Source of the DNA: JAWKIJ01 sp041394325
GTDB taxonomy: Bacteria; Actinomycetota; Acidimicrobiia; Acidimicrobiales; Microtrichaceae
NCBI GenBank assembly: GCA_041394325.1
Contig: JAWKIJ010000001.1
Span: 558,001 to 622,000, forward strand
Direction of reading: 5' to 3'
DNA: 64,000 nt
A program made the position numbers and the translations under genes. Below the pieces are notes generated by a model. That model ran no database searches, was not told where the DNA came from, and worked only from the letters and a program-made list of their open reading frames with translations. Shown piece by piece: positions 19,096-26,345 of this stretch (position 1 is its first letter; each line of letters starts with the position of its first letter).

Positions 19096-19854
19096 CTACT
19101 TGGTGAACGTGGCGTCCCGCTTGTCGACGAACGCGTCGCGGGCTTCGTCGGACACCCCCGACAGGTTCAACTCGAAGGTGAACCCCTGTTCGAAGCGGTA
19201 GCTGCGCTTGACGTCCACGGGGTCGATGGCGTTGAGCGACTCCTTGGCCCGACGGATGACGAACCGCGACTTGGTACAGATCTTCGCGGCGATCGCCATG
19301 GCGGTGTCCACCAGCTCCTCGCGCGGCACGACCTGGCTCACCGAGCCGTAGGCGGCGAGCACCGACGCGTCGACCGGCTCGGCCGTGTACACCATCTCGC
19401 GCATCTTGTGCGGCGGCACCAACCGGGAGAGGTGTGTCGCAGCGCCGAGCGCACCCTGGTTCACCTCCGGCAACCCGAACCGCGTGCCCTCCGCGGCGAC
19501 CACGACGTCGGAGTTGCCCACCAGGCCGATCCCCCCGCCGAGGCAGAAGTCGTGCACCGCTGCGATCACGGGAACCTCGCAGTCGTACACCGCCGCGAAC
19601 GCCGCGTAACAGCCGCGGTTCGCGCCGAGCAGTGCGTCTAAGCCCTCGGTGTCCTGCATCTCCTTGATGTCGACCCCGGCGTTGAAGCCCTTGCCCTCGG
19701 CCCGCAGCACGAGCGCCCCCACCTCGGGACGCCTGCCCGCGTCGAGGACGACCTCGGCGAGCTCGAACCATCCGGCCACGGTGAGGGCGTTGACCGGGGG
19801 ATTGGCCATGACGACGTCGGCGATGCCGTCGTTGACGGTACAGGTGATGGACAT
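19096..19854 (-). CDS. echA20: EchA20-like enoyl-CoA hydratase/hydrolase (steroid D-ring opening)
   Basis: This is a crotonase-fold protein of 252 residues starting MSITCTVNDGIADVVMANPP. The oxyanion-hole segments are EGKGFNAGVDIKEMQ and DFCLGGGIGLVGNSD. The catalytic-side region VVAAEGTRFGLPEVNQGALGA has the Glu expected in this family. It is encoded near the ipdABC operon and divergent from an SDR gene, as Rv3550 (EchA20) is in Mycobacterium, where the enzyme hydrolyses the D-ring of HIEC-CoA. The start is placed at ATG 19854 because the longer frame covers the divergent promoter region. A plain enoyl-CoA hydratase is the alternative. Confidence 0.85.
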   Translation of the reverse strand: MSITCTVNDGIADVVMANPPVNALTVAGWFELAEVVLDAGRRPEVGALVLRAEGKGFNAGVDIKEMQDTEGLDALLGANRGCYAAFAAVYDCEVPVIAAVHDFCLGGGIGLVGNSDVVVAAEGTRFGLPEVNQGALGAATHLSRLVPPHKMREMVYTAEPVDASVLAAYGSVSQVVPREELVDTAMAIAAKICTKSRFVIRRAKESLNAIDPVDVKRSYRFEQGFTFELNLSGVSDEARDAFVDKRDATFTK

Positions 19855-19899
19855 GGCCACAGTGTGGCCGGTCGGCCCGCGTGACGTACGGTTCGCCCC

Positions 19900-20739
19900 A
19901 TGACCGACACCAGCGGCGCACCCGACGAGCCGCCCACGAAGTTGCCCGGCGCACCCGGAGCGGCCGACTTCTCCTTCGACGACCACGTGGTGTTGATCAC
20001 CGGTGGCACCAAGGGGATCGGGCGAGTCCTGTGCGAACACTTCCTCGCGTGGGGGGCCGACGTCGTCACCTGCGGTCGCAACCACACCGACGACCTACCC
20101 GGCGCGGGTTCGAAGACGGCCCGTTTCGTCCGGTGCGACGTCCGCGACCCCGCCGAGGTCGAGGCGTTGGTCGGCGAGGTCCGCGACCGGTGCGGATCAT
20201 TGGACGTGGTGATCAACAACGCTGGCGGGAGCCCCCATGTCGCCGCGGCGGACGCATCGCCCCGGTTCAGCCAGGCGATCATCGGGCTCAACCTGACGGC
20301 GCCGCTCTTCGTCGCCCAGTACGCCAACGCGGTGATGCAGGAGCAGGCCGACGGTGGAGCGATCGTCAACGTCGCGTCGGTGTCGGGGGTGCGCCCGTCT
20401 CCGGGGACGGCCGCGTACGGCGCGGCGAAGGCGGGGCTGTTGAGCCTCACCGGGACCCTCGCCGTGGAGTGGGCACCCAAGGTCCGCGTCAACGCCGTCA
20501 CCTGCGGCCTGATCGAGACCGAACAGGCCGAACTGCACTACGGCGACGCCGCCGGAGTCGCCGCGGTCGCCGCAACCGTGCCGCTGGGCCGCATGGGAAC
20601 GCCCGCCGACGTCGCTGCCGCCTGTGCGTTCCTGGCCTCGTCGGCCGCCGCCTACGTGAGTGGCGCGCACCTGCTCCTGCACGGCGGGGGCGAGACCCCC
20701 GCGTTCCTCGCCGCGGCCACGAGATCACACCCCCGGTAG
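19900..20739 (+). CDS. SDR family oxidoreductase (Rv3549c-like)
   Basis: This is a 279-residue short-chain dehydrogenase. The N-terminus has an extra 25 residues (Pro/Ala-rich), then VLITGGTKGIGRVL for cofactor binding, NNAGG, the Ser of NVASVSGVRPSPG, YGAAKAG as the Tyr-x3-Lys pair, and a C-terminal GAHLLLHGGGETP. It starts at ATG 19900, only 45 bp from the divergent echA20-like gene. The same divergent pairing exists for Rv3549c and Rv3550 in the mycobacterial steroid regulon. It probably oxidises or reduces a C/D-ring intermediate (inference); the substrate is unproven. The short spacer contains the small palindrome GGCCACAGTGTGGCC at 19855-19869. Confidence 0.85.
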   Translation: MTDTSGAPDEPPTKLPGAPGAADFSFDDHVVLITGGTKGIGRVLCEHFLAWGADVVTCGRNHTDDLPGAGSKTARFVRCDVRDPAEVEALVGEVRDRCGSLDVVINNAGGSPHVAAADASPRFSQAIIGLNLTAPLFVAQYANAVMQEQADGGAIVNVASVSGVRPSPGTAAYGAAKAGLLSLTGTLAVEWAPKVRVNAVTCGLIETEQAELHYGDAAGVAAVAATVPLGRMGTPADVAAACAFLASSAAAYVSGAHLLLHGGGETPAFLAAATRSHPR

Positions 20740-20808
20740 CCGCACTCCCAGTCCCGCCAGGTCGCAGAGGTCCACGTTCCCGCGACCGACCGCTCGTAGC
20801 CTTGCCAC

Positions 20809-21471
20809 GTGAAGCGAGCGCTGGTGTTGCTGTCGATTCCGGCGATCGTCGCGGTCGTATGGTGGTTCGCAACACGCCCACCGGGTACCGCCACCGCCGA
20901 GGCCAGCATCCGGACCGACGACGTGATGCGCACCCGCGTCGAGTTGGCCCGCCTCATGCGCTCGGTGGACGCCGACCTCCTCACCGAGGAATCCTCCTCC
21001 GACGACACGGCCCGGTTCACCTACGGCGTTCCTGCCGCGGCGGCGGACGACGTGCTCGATCGGCTCAGGGACCTGGGCGGGGAGCTCACCGACCTTCGCC
21101 GGGACGATCGGGTGGACGTGGTGGACGCGTCCGCGATCGCCTCCGCGGCGAACTCGGTGGCCGAATGCACGAGGCGTTCCGCCGAGGCCACGGCGAGTGC
21201 CGTCGAACGCCAGTCGTGCCTGATGCGCGCCGAGGACCTGCGGCAACGGGTCAACGCCGCTCCGCACTCGGCGGAGCATCTCGACCTGACGATAGACATC
21301 TCGAAGGCGAGCCATCGAAACGTCGCGCTGACGGTCGCGCTGACGCTGTGCGCCCTCGCGTTGGTGTTGCTCGCGTTCTTCACCCTCCGTTCGGCCCGTC
21401 ACGCAGACGAGATCGACCTCCGCGACTCCGCCGCACTCCTCAAGGAGGAACTTCATCAGCGCCGGAACTGA
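20809..21471 (+). CDS. Membrane-anchored protein, DUF4349-like
   Basis: This is a 220-residue protein with an N-terminal helix (LVLLSIPAIVAVVWWFA), an extracytoplasmic domain, and a second helix near residues 168-190 (VALTVALTLCALALVLLAFF), followed by a short charged tail. The domain has a RFTYGVPAAAADDVLDRL segment, a DLGG turn, and a helical stretch with the VDASAIASAANSVAECTRRS pattern. This resembles DUF4349 proteins, whose function is unknown. It starts at GTG 20809. A spacer of about 12 bp separates it from the convergent AAA gene. No partner is evident. Confidence 0.6.
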   Translation: MKRALVLLSIPAIVAVVWWFATRPPGTATAEASIRTDDVMRTRVELARLMRSVDADLLTEESSSDDTARFTYGVPAAAADDVLDRLRDLGGELTDLRRDDRVDVVDASAIASAANSVAECTRRSAEATASAVERQSCLMRAEDLRQRVNAAPHSAEHLDLTIDISKASHRNVALTVALTLCALALVLLAFFTLRSARHADEIDLRDSAALLKEELHQRRN

Positions 21472-21483
21472 CCGGCGCGGCGC

Positions 21484-22190
21484 TCAGGCGACCCGACGAA
21501 GGGGACCCTGCCGCTGAAGGTAGGCACAGAGGTCGTCGAGGCGGCCGGGCTCGCCGATCGTGGCGGCCCATGGTGCCGCCTCGGCGAACCAGTGGACCGA
21601 GGAGGGGACACGGTTGGCGGCGCGGTCGAGCAGCGCCTCGACGTCGGTCGACTCCGCCGTCGTCGACCCGACCGAGTCGAAGTCCGCGCTGCACCAGCCC
21701 TGTGTGACTCGGAGGACCTTGCCGAGCACCGCCGTGTCCAGCCCGCGGGTCCATGGTTGGTGTTCGAGTCGCAGCCGCCGGGGCCCGAGGTCGGGGGGAA
21801 CACCAGGGCGAGATGTGCGAAGGAGTGCGGTGAACGTCGCAACGCGGAGCCGGCGATCGACCAGGGACGGTGCGAGACCCCCACCAGGACGCTGTGGCGT
21901 CGCTCCTCCGCCGACAACAGCGAGGCGAGCTCACCCGGACGGGATGCGATGTCGTCGAGGTCCTCGACCGCCACCGCGGGCCGGCCGGCGGTGAGCTCGA
22001 GCTCCTGCACCAGTTGCCGGGCGACGAAGCGAGCACCACAACCCGGAGGGCCGTACAGCATCACCGAAGAGGGTGCGGGAATCCTCGAGCCGCCACGCCG
22101 GCGGGCGACCCACGGCACGACGACCGAGTGGTGAAGTCGATGTACCAGCGGGTACATCCCGATCACACCGTCGAGGCCGGCTCCGTCCAC
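21484..22190 (-). pseudogene. AAA+ ATPase-like protein with altered Walker A, frame broken near 21785
   Basis: This resembles the AAA core of Cdc48-type proteins: LDGVIGMYPLVHRLHHS, LYGPPGCGARFVARQL and AVEDLDDIASR. In the P-loop the expected GK(T/S) is GAR, so nucleotide binding is doubtful. The frame breaks near 21785 in a G-rich stretch; the remainder (TAVLGKVLRVTQGWCSADF to PLRRVA) continues in another frame to 21484. With the break repaired, the protein is about 235 residues, short for an AAA+ unfoldase. GTG 22190 is the start that includes the conserved N-terminal strand, but the ribosome site is unclear. Function unknown. Confidence 0.55.
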
Positions 22191-22284
22191 CCTCCCACAT
22201 CGGCGGCCGTGACGGCACAGGGAGCCCGACCAGCACGAAGGTCCGCATTTGATCCGGACGGCCCACCGCTGGAAGGCTCCTCCG

Positions 22285-22725
22285 ATGTCGAGAACCCAGG
22301 TCCCAGCCGTCGAGGGCTGGTTCACGCTGGGTGACGAGCCCACCCTGCTCGGCACCCGCTGCTCCGAGTCCGGCACGGTGTTCTTTCCTCCGGAACGCAC
22401 CATGTCGCGGGCTCCCGGCCACAGCGGAGCGACGCTCGATCCGGTCGAGTTGAGCCGTCACGGCACGTTGTGGAGCTACACCAACGCGGGCTACCGGCCA
22501 CCCGACCCCTATATCCCCGCCACGGATCCTTACGAGCCCTTCCTCATCGCCGCGGTGCACCTCGCCGCGGAGAACATGGTCGTGCTCGGACAGGTCGTCG
22601 CGGGCGTGTCGTCGGAGGACCTCGCCGTGGGTACACCGATGGAACTCGTGACCGACGTGCTGTACCACGACGACGAGCACGACTACATGATGTGGAAGTG
22701 GCGGCCCACCGGAGGTGCCGAATGA
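22285..22725 (+). CDS. DUF35 / OB-fold protein (acyl-CoA-associated, partner of Ltp2-like)
   Basis: This is a 146-residue protein of the DUF35 (OB-fold) type that pairs with thiolase-like enzymes. The N-terminus GWFTLGDEPTLLGTRCSESG then FFPPE follows the family, but only one of the four zinc-ribbon cysteines is left. The later part (WSYTNAGYRPPDPYIP, VHLAAENMVVLGQVV) forms the OB-fold. ATG 22285 is the start and the stop overlaps the next gene (ATGA), so both are made in equal amounts. In steroid side-chain breakdown, DUF35 domains (ChsH2) bind Ltp2 to form an aldolase; BbsA/BbsB-type thiolases are the other known pairing. Its role is inferred from this pairing. Confidence 0.75.
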   Translation: MSRTQVPAVEGWFTLGDEPTLLGTRCSESGTVFFPPERTMSRAPGHSGATLDPVELSRHGTLWSYTNAGYRPPDPYIPATDPYEPFLIAAVHLAAENMVVLGQVVAGVSSEDLAVGTPMELVTDVLYHDDEHDYMMWKWRPTGGAE

Positions 22726-23912
22726 CCGACGATGTGATGGTCGTCGGCGCGGGTATGCACCCGTGGGGTAAGTGGGGCCGCAACTTCGTCGAGTACGGCG
22801 TCGCCGCCATCCGCGCGGCGCTGAAGGACGCCGAACTCGACTACCGCGACGTCCAGTTCGTGGCAGGCGCCGACACGATGCGCAACGGCTATCCCGGTTA
22901 CGTCGCGGGCGCCACGTTCGCGCAGGCGATGGGCTGGACCGGGATCCCCGTCACCAGCGCCTACGGCGCCTGCGCATCGGGCGTGATGGCCATCGAAGCG
23001 GCTCGCCAGCGGATCCTCGCCGGCCTCTGCGATGTCGCGCTCGTGGTCGGCGCGGACACCACACCCAAGGGCTTCCTCGCACCGAACAAGGGAGAGCGGG
23101 GCGACGATCCGGACTGGTTGCGCTTCCGGCTGCTCGGCGCCACCAACCCCACCTACTTCGGGCTGTACGCACGGCGCCGGATGGACCTGTACGGCGCCAC
23201 CGAGGACGATTTCGCCGCGGTGAAGGTGAAGAACGCCCGCCACGGACTGGACAACCCCTATGCCCGTTATCGCAAGGAGTTCACCGTCGAGGAGGTCAAG
23301 GCGTCCCCGATCGTCGCCGACCCCCTCCGGCTGCTGCACATCTGCGCGACCTCCGACGGTGGAGCGGCGCTGATCCTTGCCTCTGCGGAGTGGGCCAGGG
23401 CCCACGGCCACGCGTCGGGGGTGAGGATCCGGGGCGTCTCCACGGTGACCCCGAACTTTCCGAACACGGTGATCGAGATGCCGAACTTCGCGACGGATTC
23501 GGCCGCCGGACTGCCGGTTCCCGAGCGGACGTTCAAACAGGCGATCGGCGACGCCGCCTACCGGCAGGCGGGGCTTGGCCCCTCCGATGTGGACGTCGCC
23601 GAGGTGTACGACCTGTCCGCGGCCCTCGAGCTCGACTGGTACGAGGACCTCGGCTTCTGTGCGCCGGGGGAGGCCGAGCGGCTCCTCCGCGACGGGGTGA
23701 CCACCTTCGGCGGCTCGACCGTCGTCAACCCCTCGGGCGGGTTGGCCTGTTTCGGTGAGGCGGTCCCCGCCCAGGCCATCGCCCAGGTTTGCGAGCTCAC
23801 GTGGCAGCTTCGCGGCCAGGCGACGGGGCGACAGGTCGACGGGGCACGTGTGGGGATCAGCGCGAACCAGGGGCTGTTCGGCCACGGTTCGTCGGTGATC
23901 GTCTCGACCTGA
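22722..23912 (+). CDS. Ltp2-like lipid-transfer thiolase-fold protein (probable steroid aldolase)
   Basis: This is a 396-residue thiolase-fold protein starting MTDDVMVVGAGMHPWGKWG. The nucleophile region is YGACASGVMAIEAAR and the Cys is present. In the C-terminal half, the thiolase GHPxG histidine motif is replaced by GEAVPA (in NPSGGLACFGEAVPA), so it should not work as a thiolase. Loss of that histidine is typical of Ltp2-type enzymes, which act as retro-aldolases in removing the propionyl unit from the steroid C22 side chain together with a DUF35 partner. The overlapping DUF35 gene just upstream supports that role. An SCP2-like function is an alternative. Confidence 0.78.
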   Translation: MTDDVMVVGAGMHPWGKWGRNFVEYGVAAIRAALKDAELDYRDVQFVAGADTMRNGYPGYVAGATFAQAMGWTGIPVTSAYGACASGVMAIEAARQRILAGLCDVALVVGADTTPKGFLAPNKGERGDDPDWLRFRLLGATNPTYFGLYARRRMDLYGATEDDFAAVKVKNARHGLDNPYARYRKEFTVEEVKASPIVADPLRLLHICATSDGGAALILASAEWARAHGHASGVRIRGVSTVTPNFPNTVIEMPNFATDSAAGLPVPERTFKQAIGDAAYRQAGLGPSDVDVAEVYDLSAALELDWYEDLGFCAPGEAERLLRDGVTTFGGSTVVNPSGGLACFGEAVPAQAIAQVCELTWQLRGQATGRQVDGARVGISANQGLFGHGSSVIVST

Positions 23913-23959
23913 GGTTCGTCGCCGTCTCGCGGGAGGGCGACTGCTGCAACAATGCCCCG

Positions 23960-24691
23960 ATGACACCAGAGCAGGCCGCATCGGCGCTCTCCGGACCGAT
24001 CTGGTCGTTCGGACGCCGGTTCATGTTCGATCCGGCCACCTACGAGTTGGCGGCCCCCTACGGTTTCGAGGGGATCGACTTCTACTTCCTCGGAAGAGGA
24101 GGGGTGTTGGGCGATGCACCTCCGGAGGTCGTCGCGGCCGCGTTCGGCTTCTTCGAGCCGGCCCGCCTGTCTCGCCGCTGGACCAGGGGGCGGAGCCGCC
24201 TCGACCCCCGGTCGTCCGCTGAGCTGTTCGCCGACGCCTGCGCCGCGTTCGGGCGTACCGACCTCGTCGAGGTCGACTTCGATCGGCTCGACCATCTGCT
24301 CGCACGGGTTCTGGAGGCCGCGGACGACGCCGGTCTCGCGTTGTTCGCGGGGTGGCGGACGATGGCGACGGCCGACGACGTGAAGGGCCGGGTCGCGCAG
24401 CGGATGTTCGCCCTACGCGAACTGCGCGGTGGCCTGCACCTGCTGTCGGTGCGGGCGAGCGGTATCGCACCGCGGGACGCCGTGCTCGTCGACGGTGGCC
24501 CCCCCAACGCCGAACTCCTCGGGTATGAGGCCCCTTTCGAGGACGTGTCGCACCTCGCCGGAGCAATGGCCCGGGCCGAACGGCTCACCAACGCGCTCGC
24601 CGCGACACCACTGGAGGTTCTCGACGACACCCAACGCCTCGAACTGGTGGAGTTGGCGACCACCGCCCACCCGTCCCCGGCCGGATCATGA
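23960..24691 (+). CDS. SCO6745-like protein
   Basis: This is a 243-residue soluble helical protein with the N-terminal PIWSFGRRFMFDPATYELA and AAPYGFEGIDFYFLGRGGVL. This is the pattern of the actinobacterial SCO6745 family, which carries a winged-helix-like fold and has no settled function. The start is ATG 23960, 47 bp after the Ltp2-like stop. Its stop overlaps the ATG of the glycosyltransferase (ATGA), so they are co-translated. No membrane segment or signal peptide is visible. The family assignment is from sequence pattern memory and should be treated as probable. Confidence 0.65.
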   Translation: MTPEQAASALSGPIWSFGRRFMFDPATYELAAPYGFEGIDFYFLGRGGVLGDAPPEVVAAAFGFFEPARLSRRWTRGRSRLDPRSSAELFADACAAFGRTDLVEVDFDRLDHLLARVLEAADDAGLALFAGWRTMATADDVKGRVAQRMFALRELRGGLHLLSVRASGIAPRDAVLVDGGPPNAELLGYEAPFEDVSHLAGAMARAERLTNALAATPLEVLDDTQRLELVELATTAHPSPAGS

Positions 24692-26034
24692 CCGCTGCCG
24701 CCCACGTGTTCGTCGACGTCGGCAACACCTTGGCGGTGCCGTTCCTCACGGGATTCCAACGGCACACCCGCGAGATCCTCGCCGAACTCCCGCGGGAGGG
24801 GGGACCACTCGTGTTCGTGCCGGTCCTGTGGTGCGAGGGATGCGCCGCATTCCGCCGCCTCGACGCCCCCGAGAAGGCCGATCTCGTGCGTTTCGCGCCA
24901 CGGCCGGAGACACGACCGGGACCGGCTCGACGACTTCTGGGGGGATTGCCCTCGCCGATCGCCCATCGCGTCCGCCGCGTGGTGAACGAAGGCCCGGGTG
25001 GGCGGCTCCGTCGGGCGGCCGCGGCGAGGCGCCTCGCGCGGGACCACCCCCCCCACCATGCGGCGTTGAGGATCGACCCGTGGCCCGACGGGTCGTGGCT
25101 CTTCGACCTCGCGGCGGTGTGGCACGGCCCGCCCCAACGAGCCGAGTTGCTGCCGCGACTCCGCGAGGAGGGGGTGCGAACGGCGACGCTCGTCGCGGAC
25201 CTCTTGCCCCTGACCCATCCCGAATGGTTCGTCGATCACCAGGAGGCCCTGTTCGGAGGCTTTCTCGACGCGCACCTGCGCACGTCGGACCTGTTCGTCT
25301 GCATCAGTCGCTTCACCGAGGCCGACCTCTTGGACCGCGCACGGGCGCGTCACCTCCCCACACCCCGGACCGCCCTCACGACGATGGGCGCCGACTTCGT
25401 CGCGCAGCCGTCCGGGACCGACCGGGTGCCCGGCACGCCGACGGGCCGATTCGCGCTCTGCGTCGGGACGGTGGAGCCCCGGAAAAACCACCGGATCCTG
25501 CTCGACGCCTATCGAGCCGTACGTCGCCACGGCCTCGACCTCGGCCTCGTCGTCGTCGGCCGAGCGGGGTGGATGACCCACAGGCTGCAGGCGGAGATGC
25601 GCGAGCTCGAACGGCTCGACGCGGGTTTCCGCTGGTTCGACAAGGCCGACGACGAGACGCTTTCCCGGCTGTACCGGGACGCGTTCGTCGCGGTACAGCC
25701 GTCATGGTCCGAAGGGTTCGGGACACCCGTGATCGAAGCTCTCGCCCAAGGCGTCCCCACCCTCTCCTCCAACGGCGGCGCCCTTCCCGAGGCGGGGGGA
25801 GAGTGGGCGGAGTACTTCGACCCCGCGGACGGCGACGCGCTCGTCGGGCTGCTGACACGCCACCTCACCGACGACGAGCACCATCGGAGCCGGCGAAACC
25901 TGCTGACGGGCTACGTACCACCGACGTGGGCTGACAGCGCGGCGGGCATCGTCGAGGCATTCGGACACGTCGTCGGCCGGAACGAGGGCGGCAGGCGTTC
26001 ACACGCCGGGGCCGAGGTACCCAGCGGACCGTGA
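24688..26034 (+). CDS. Glycosyltransferase family 4
   Basis: This is a 448-residue GT-B fold glycosyltransferase. The N-terminal acceptor domain (residues 1-240) is divergent. The C-terminal donor domain has the GT4 signature: ALCVGTVEPRKNHRILLDAY, VVVGRAGWMTH, then AVQPSWSEGFGTPVIEALAQG with the E-x7-E pair that holds the nucleotide sugar, and TLSSNGGALPEAGG. It starts at ATG 24688 inside the stop of the preceding gene. It lies in the cytoplasm or on the inner membrane face. The sugar donor and acceptor cannot be predicted. The neighbours do not form an obvious polysaccharide cluster. Confidence 0.88.
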   Translation: MTAAAHVFVDVGNTLAVPFLTGFQRHTREILAELPREGGPLVFVPVLWCEGCAAFRRLDAPEKADLVRFAPRPETRPGPARRLLGGLPSPIAHRVRRVVNEGPGGRLRRAAAARRLARDHPPHHAALRIDPWPDGSWLFDLAAVWHGPPQRAELLPRLREEGVRTATLVADLLPLTHPEWFVDHQEALFGGFLDAHLRTSDLFVCISRFTEADLLDRARARHLPTPRTALTTMGADFVAQPSGTDRVPGTPTGRFALCVGTVEPRKNHRILLDAYRAVRRHGLDLGLVVVGRAGWMTHRLQAEMRELERLDAGFRWFDKADDETLSRLYRDAFVAVQPSWSEGFGTPVIEALAQGVPTLSSNGGALPEAGGEWAEYFDPADGDALVGLLTRHLTDDEHHRSRRNLLTGYVPPTWADSAAGIVEAFGHVVGRNEGGRRSHAGAEVPSGP

Positions 26035-26127
26035 CACGAGGCCCTTGCATCGTCGGTTCCCGAGGCGTACCAGTGCATCAGGCGACTCCGTCTCCTTCCC
26101 ACCGAACGACACCGCCGAGGGATCACC

Positions 26128-26322
26128 ATGACCGCTTTCAACGGACCTCACCATCGAGTCAGGACCGCGCTACTGGTGGCATCGGCCGCGGCTGCCGCCA
26201 ACGTGTTGATCCGGGTTCGTGACGCCGACACCACCGCCGACCTCGGGTCCCGACCACCGCGCAGTGGTGGAGCCTCCGGGGGCATGCTCCGCGAACCGGG
26301 TGAGGTCCTCTGGTACTGCTGA
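26128..26322 (+). CDS. Possible small protein
   Basis: This is a 64-residue open frame starting MTAFNGPHHRVRTALLVASA, with GAGGGA 6 nt before the ATG and an Ala-rich hydrophobic stretch (ALLVASAAAAANVLI) that could be a short membrane or amphipathic helix. It fills most of the 311-bp gap between the glycosyltransferase and the convergent helicase (26035-26345), where nothing else but a terminator-like hairpin is seen. No family is recognised, and it could be a chance frame. Confidence 0.35.
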   Translation: MTAFNGPHHRVRTALLVASAAAAANVLIRVRDADTTADLGSRPPRSGGASGGMLREPGEVLWYC

Positions 26323-26326
26323 CGGT

Positions 26327-26342
26327 GCGGTCCGGGGACCGC
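26327..26342. terminator. Short hairpin between convergent genes
   Basis: GCGGTCC-GG-GGACCGC forms a 7-bp GC-rich stem just before the stop of the minus-strand helicase and after the plus-strand small frame. It could end transcription from either side. It lacks a T-tract. Confidence 0.35.
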
Positions 26343-26345
26343 CGC

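Noticed and set aside
22683..23981. A 432-codon minus-strand frame
   Set aside because: It lies opposite the Ltp2-like gene, which has conserved thiolase-fold motifs.
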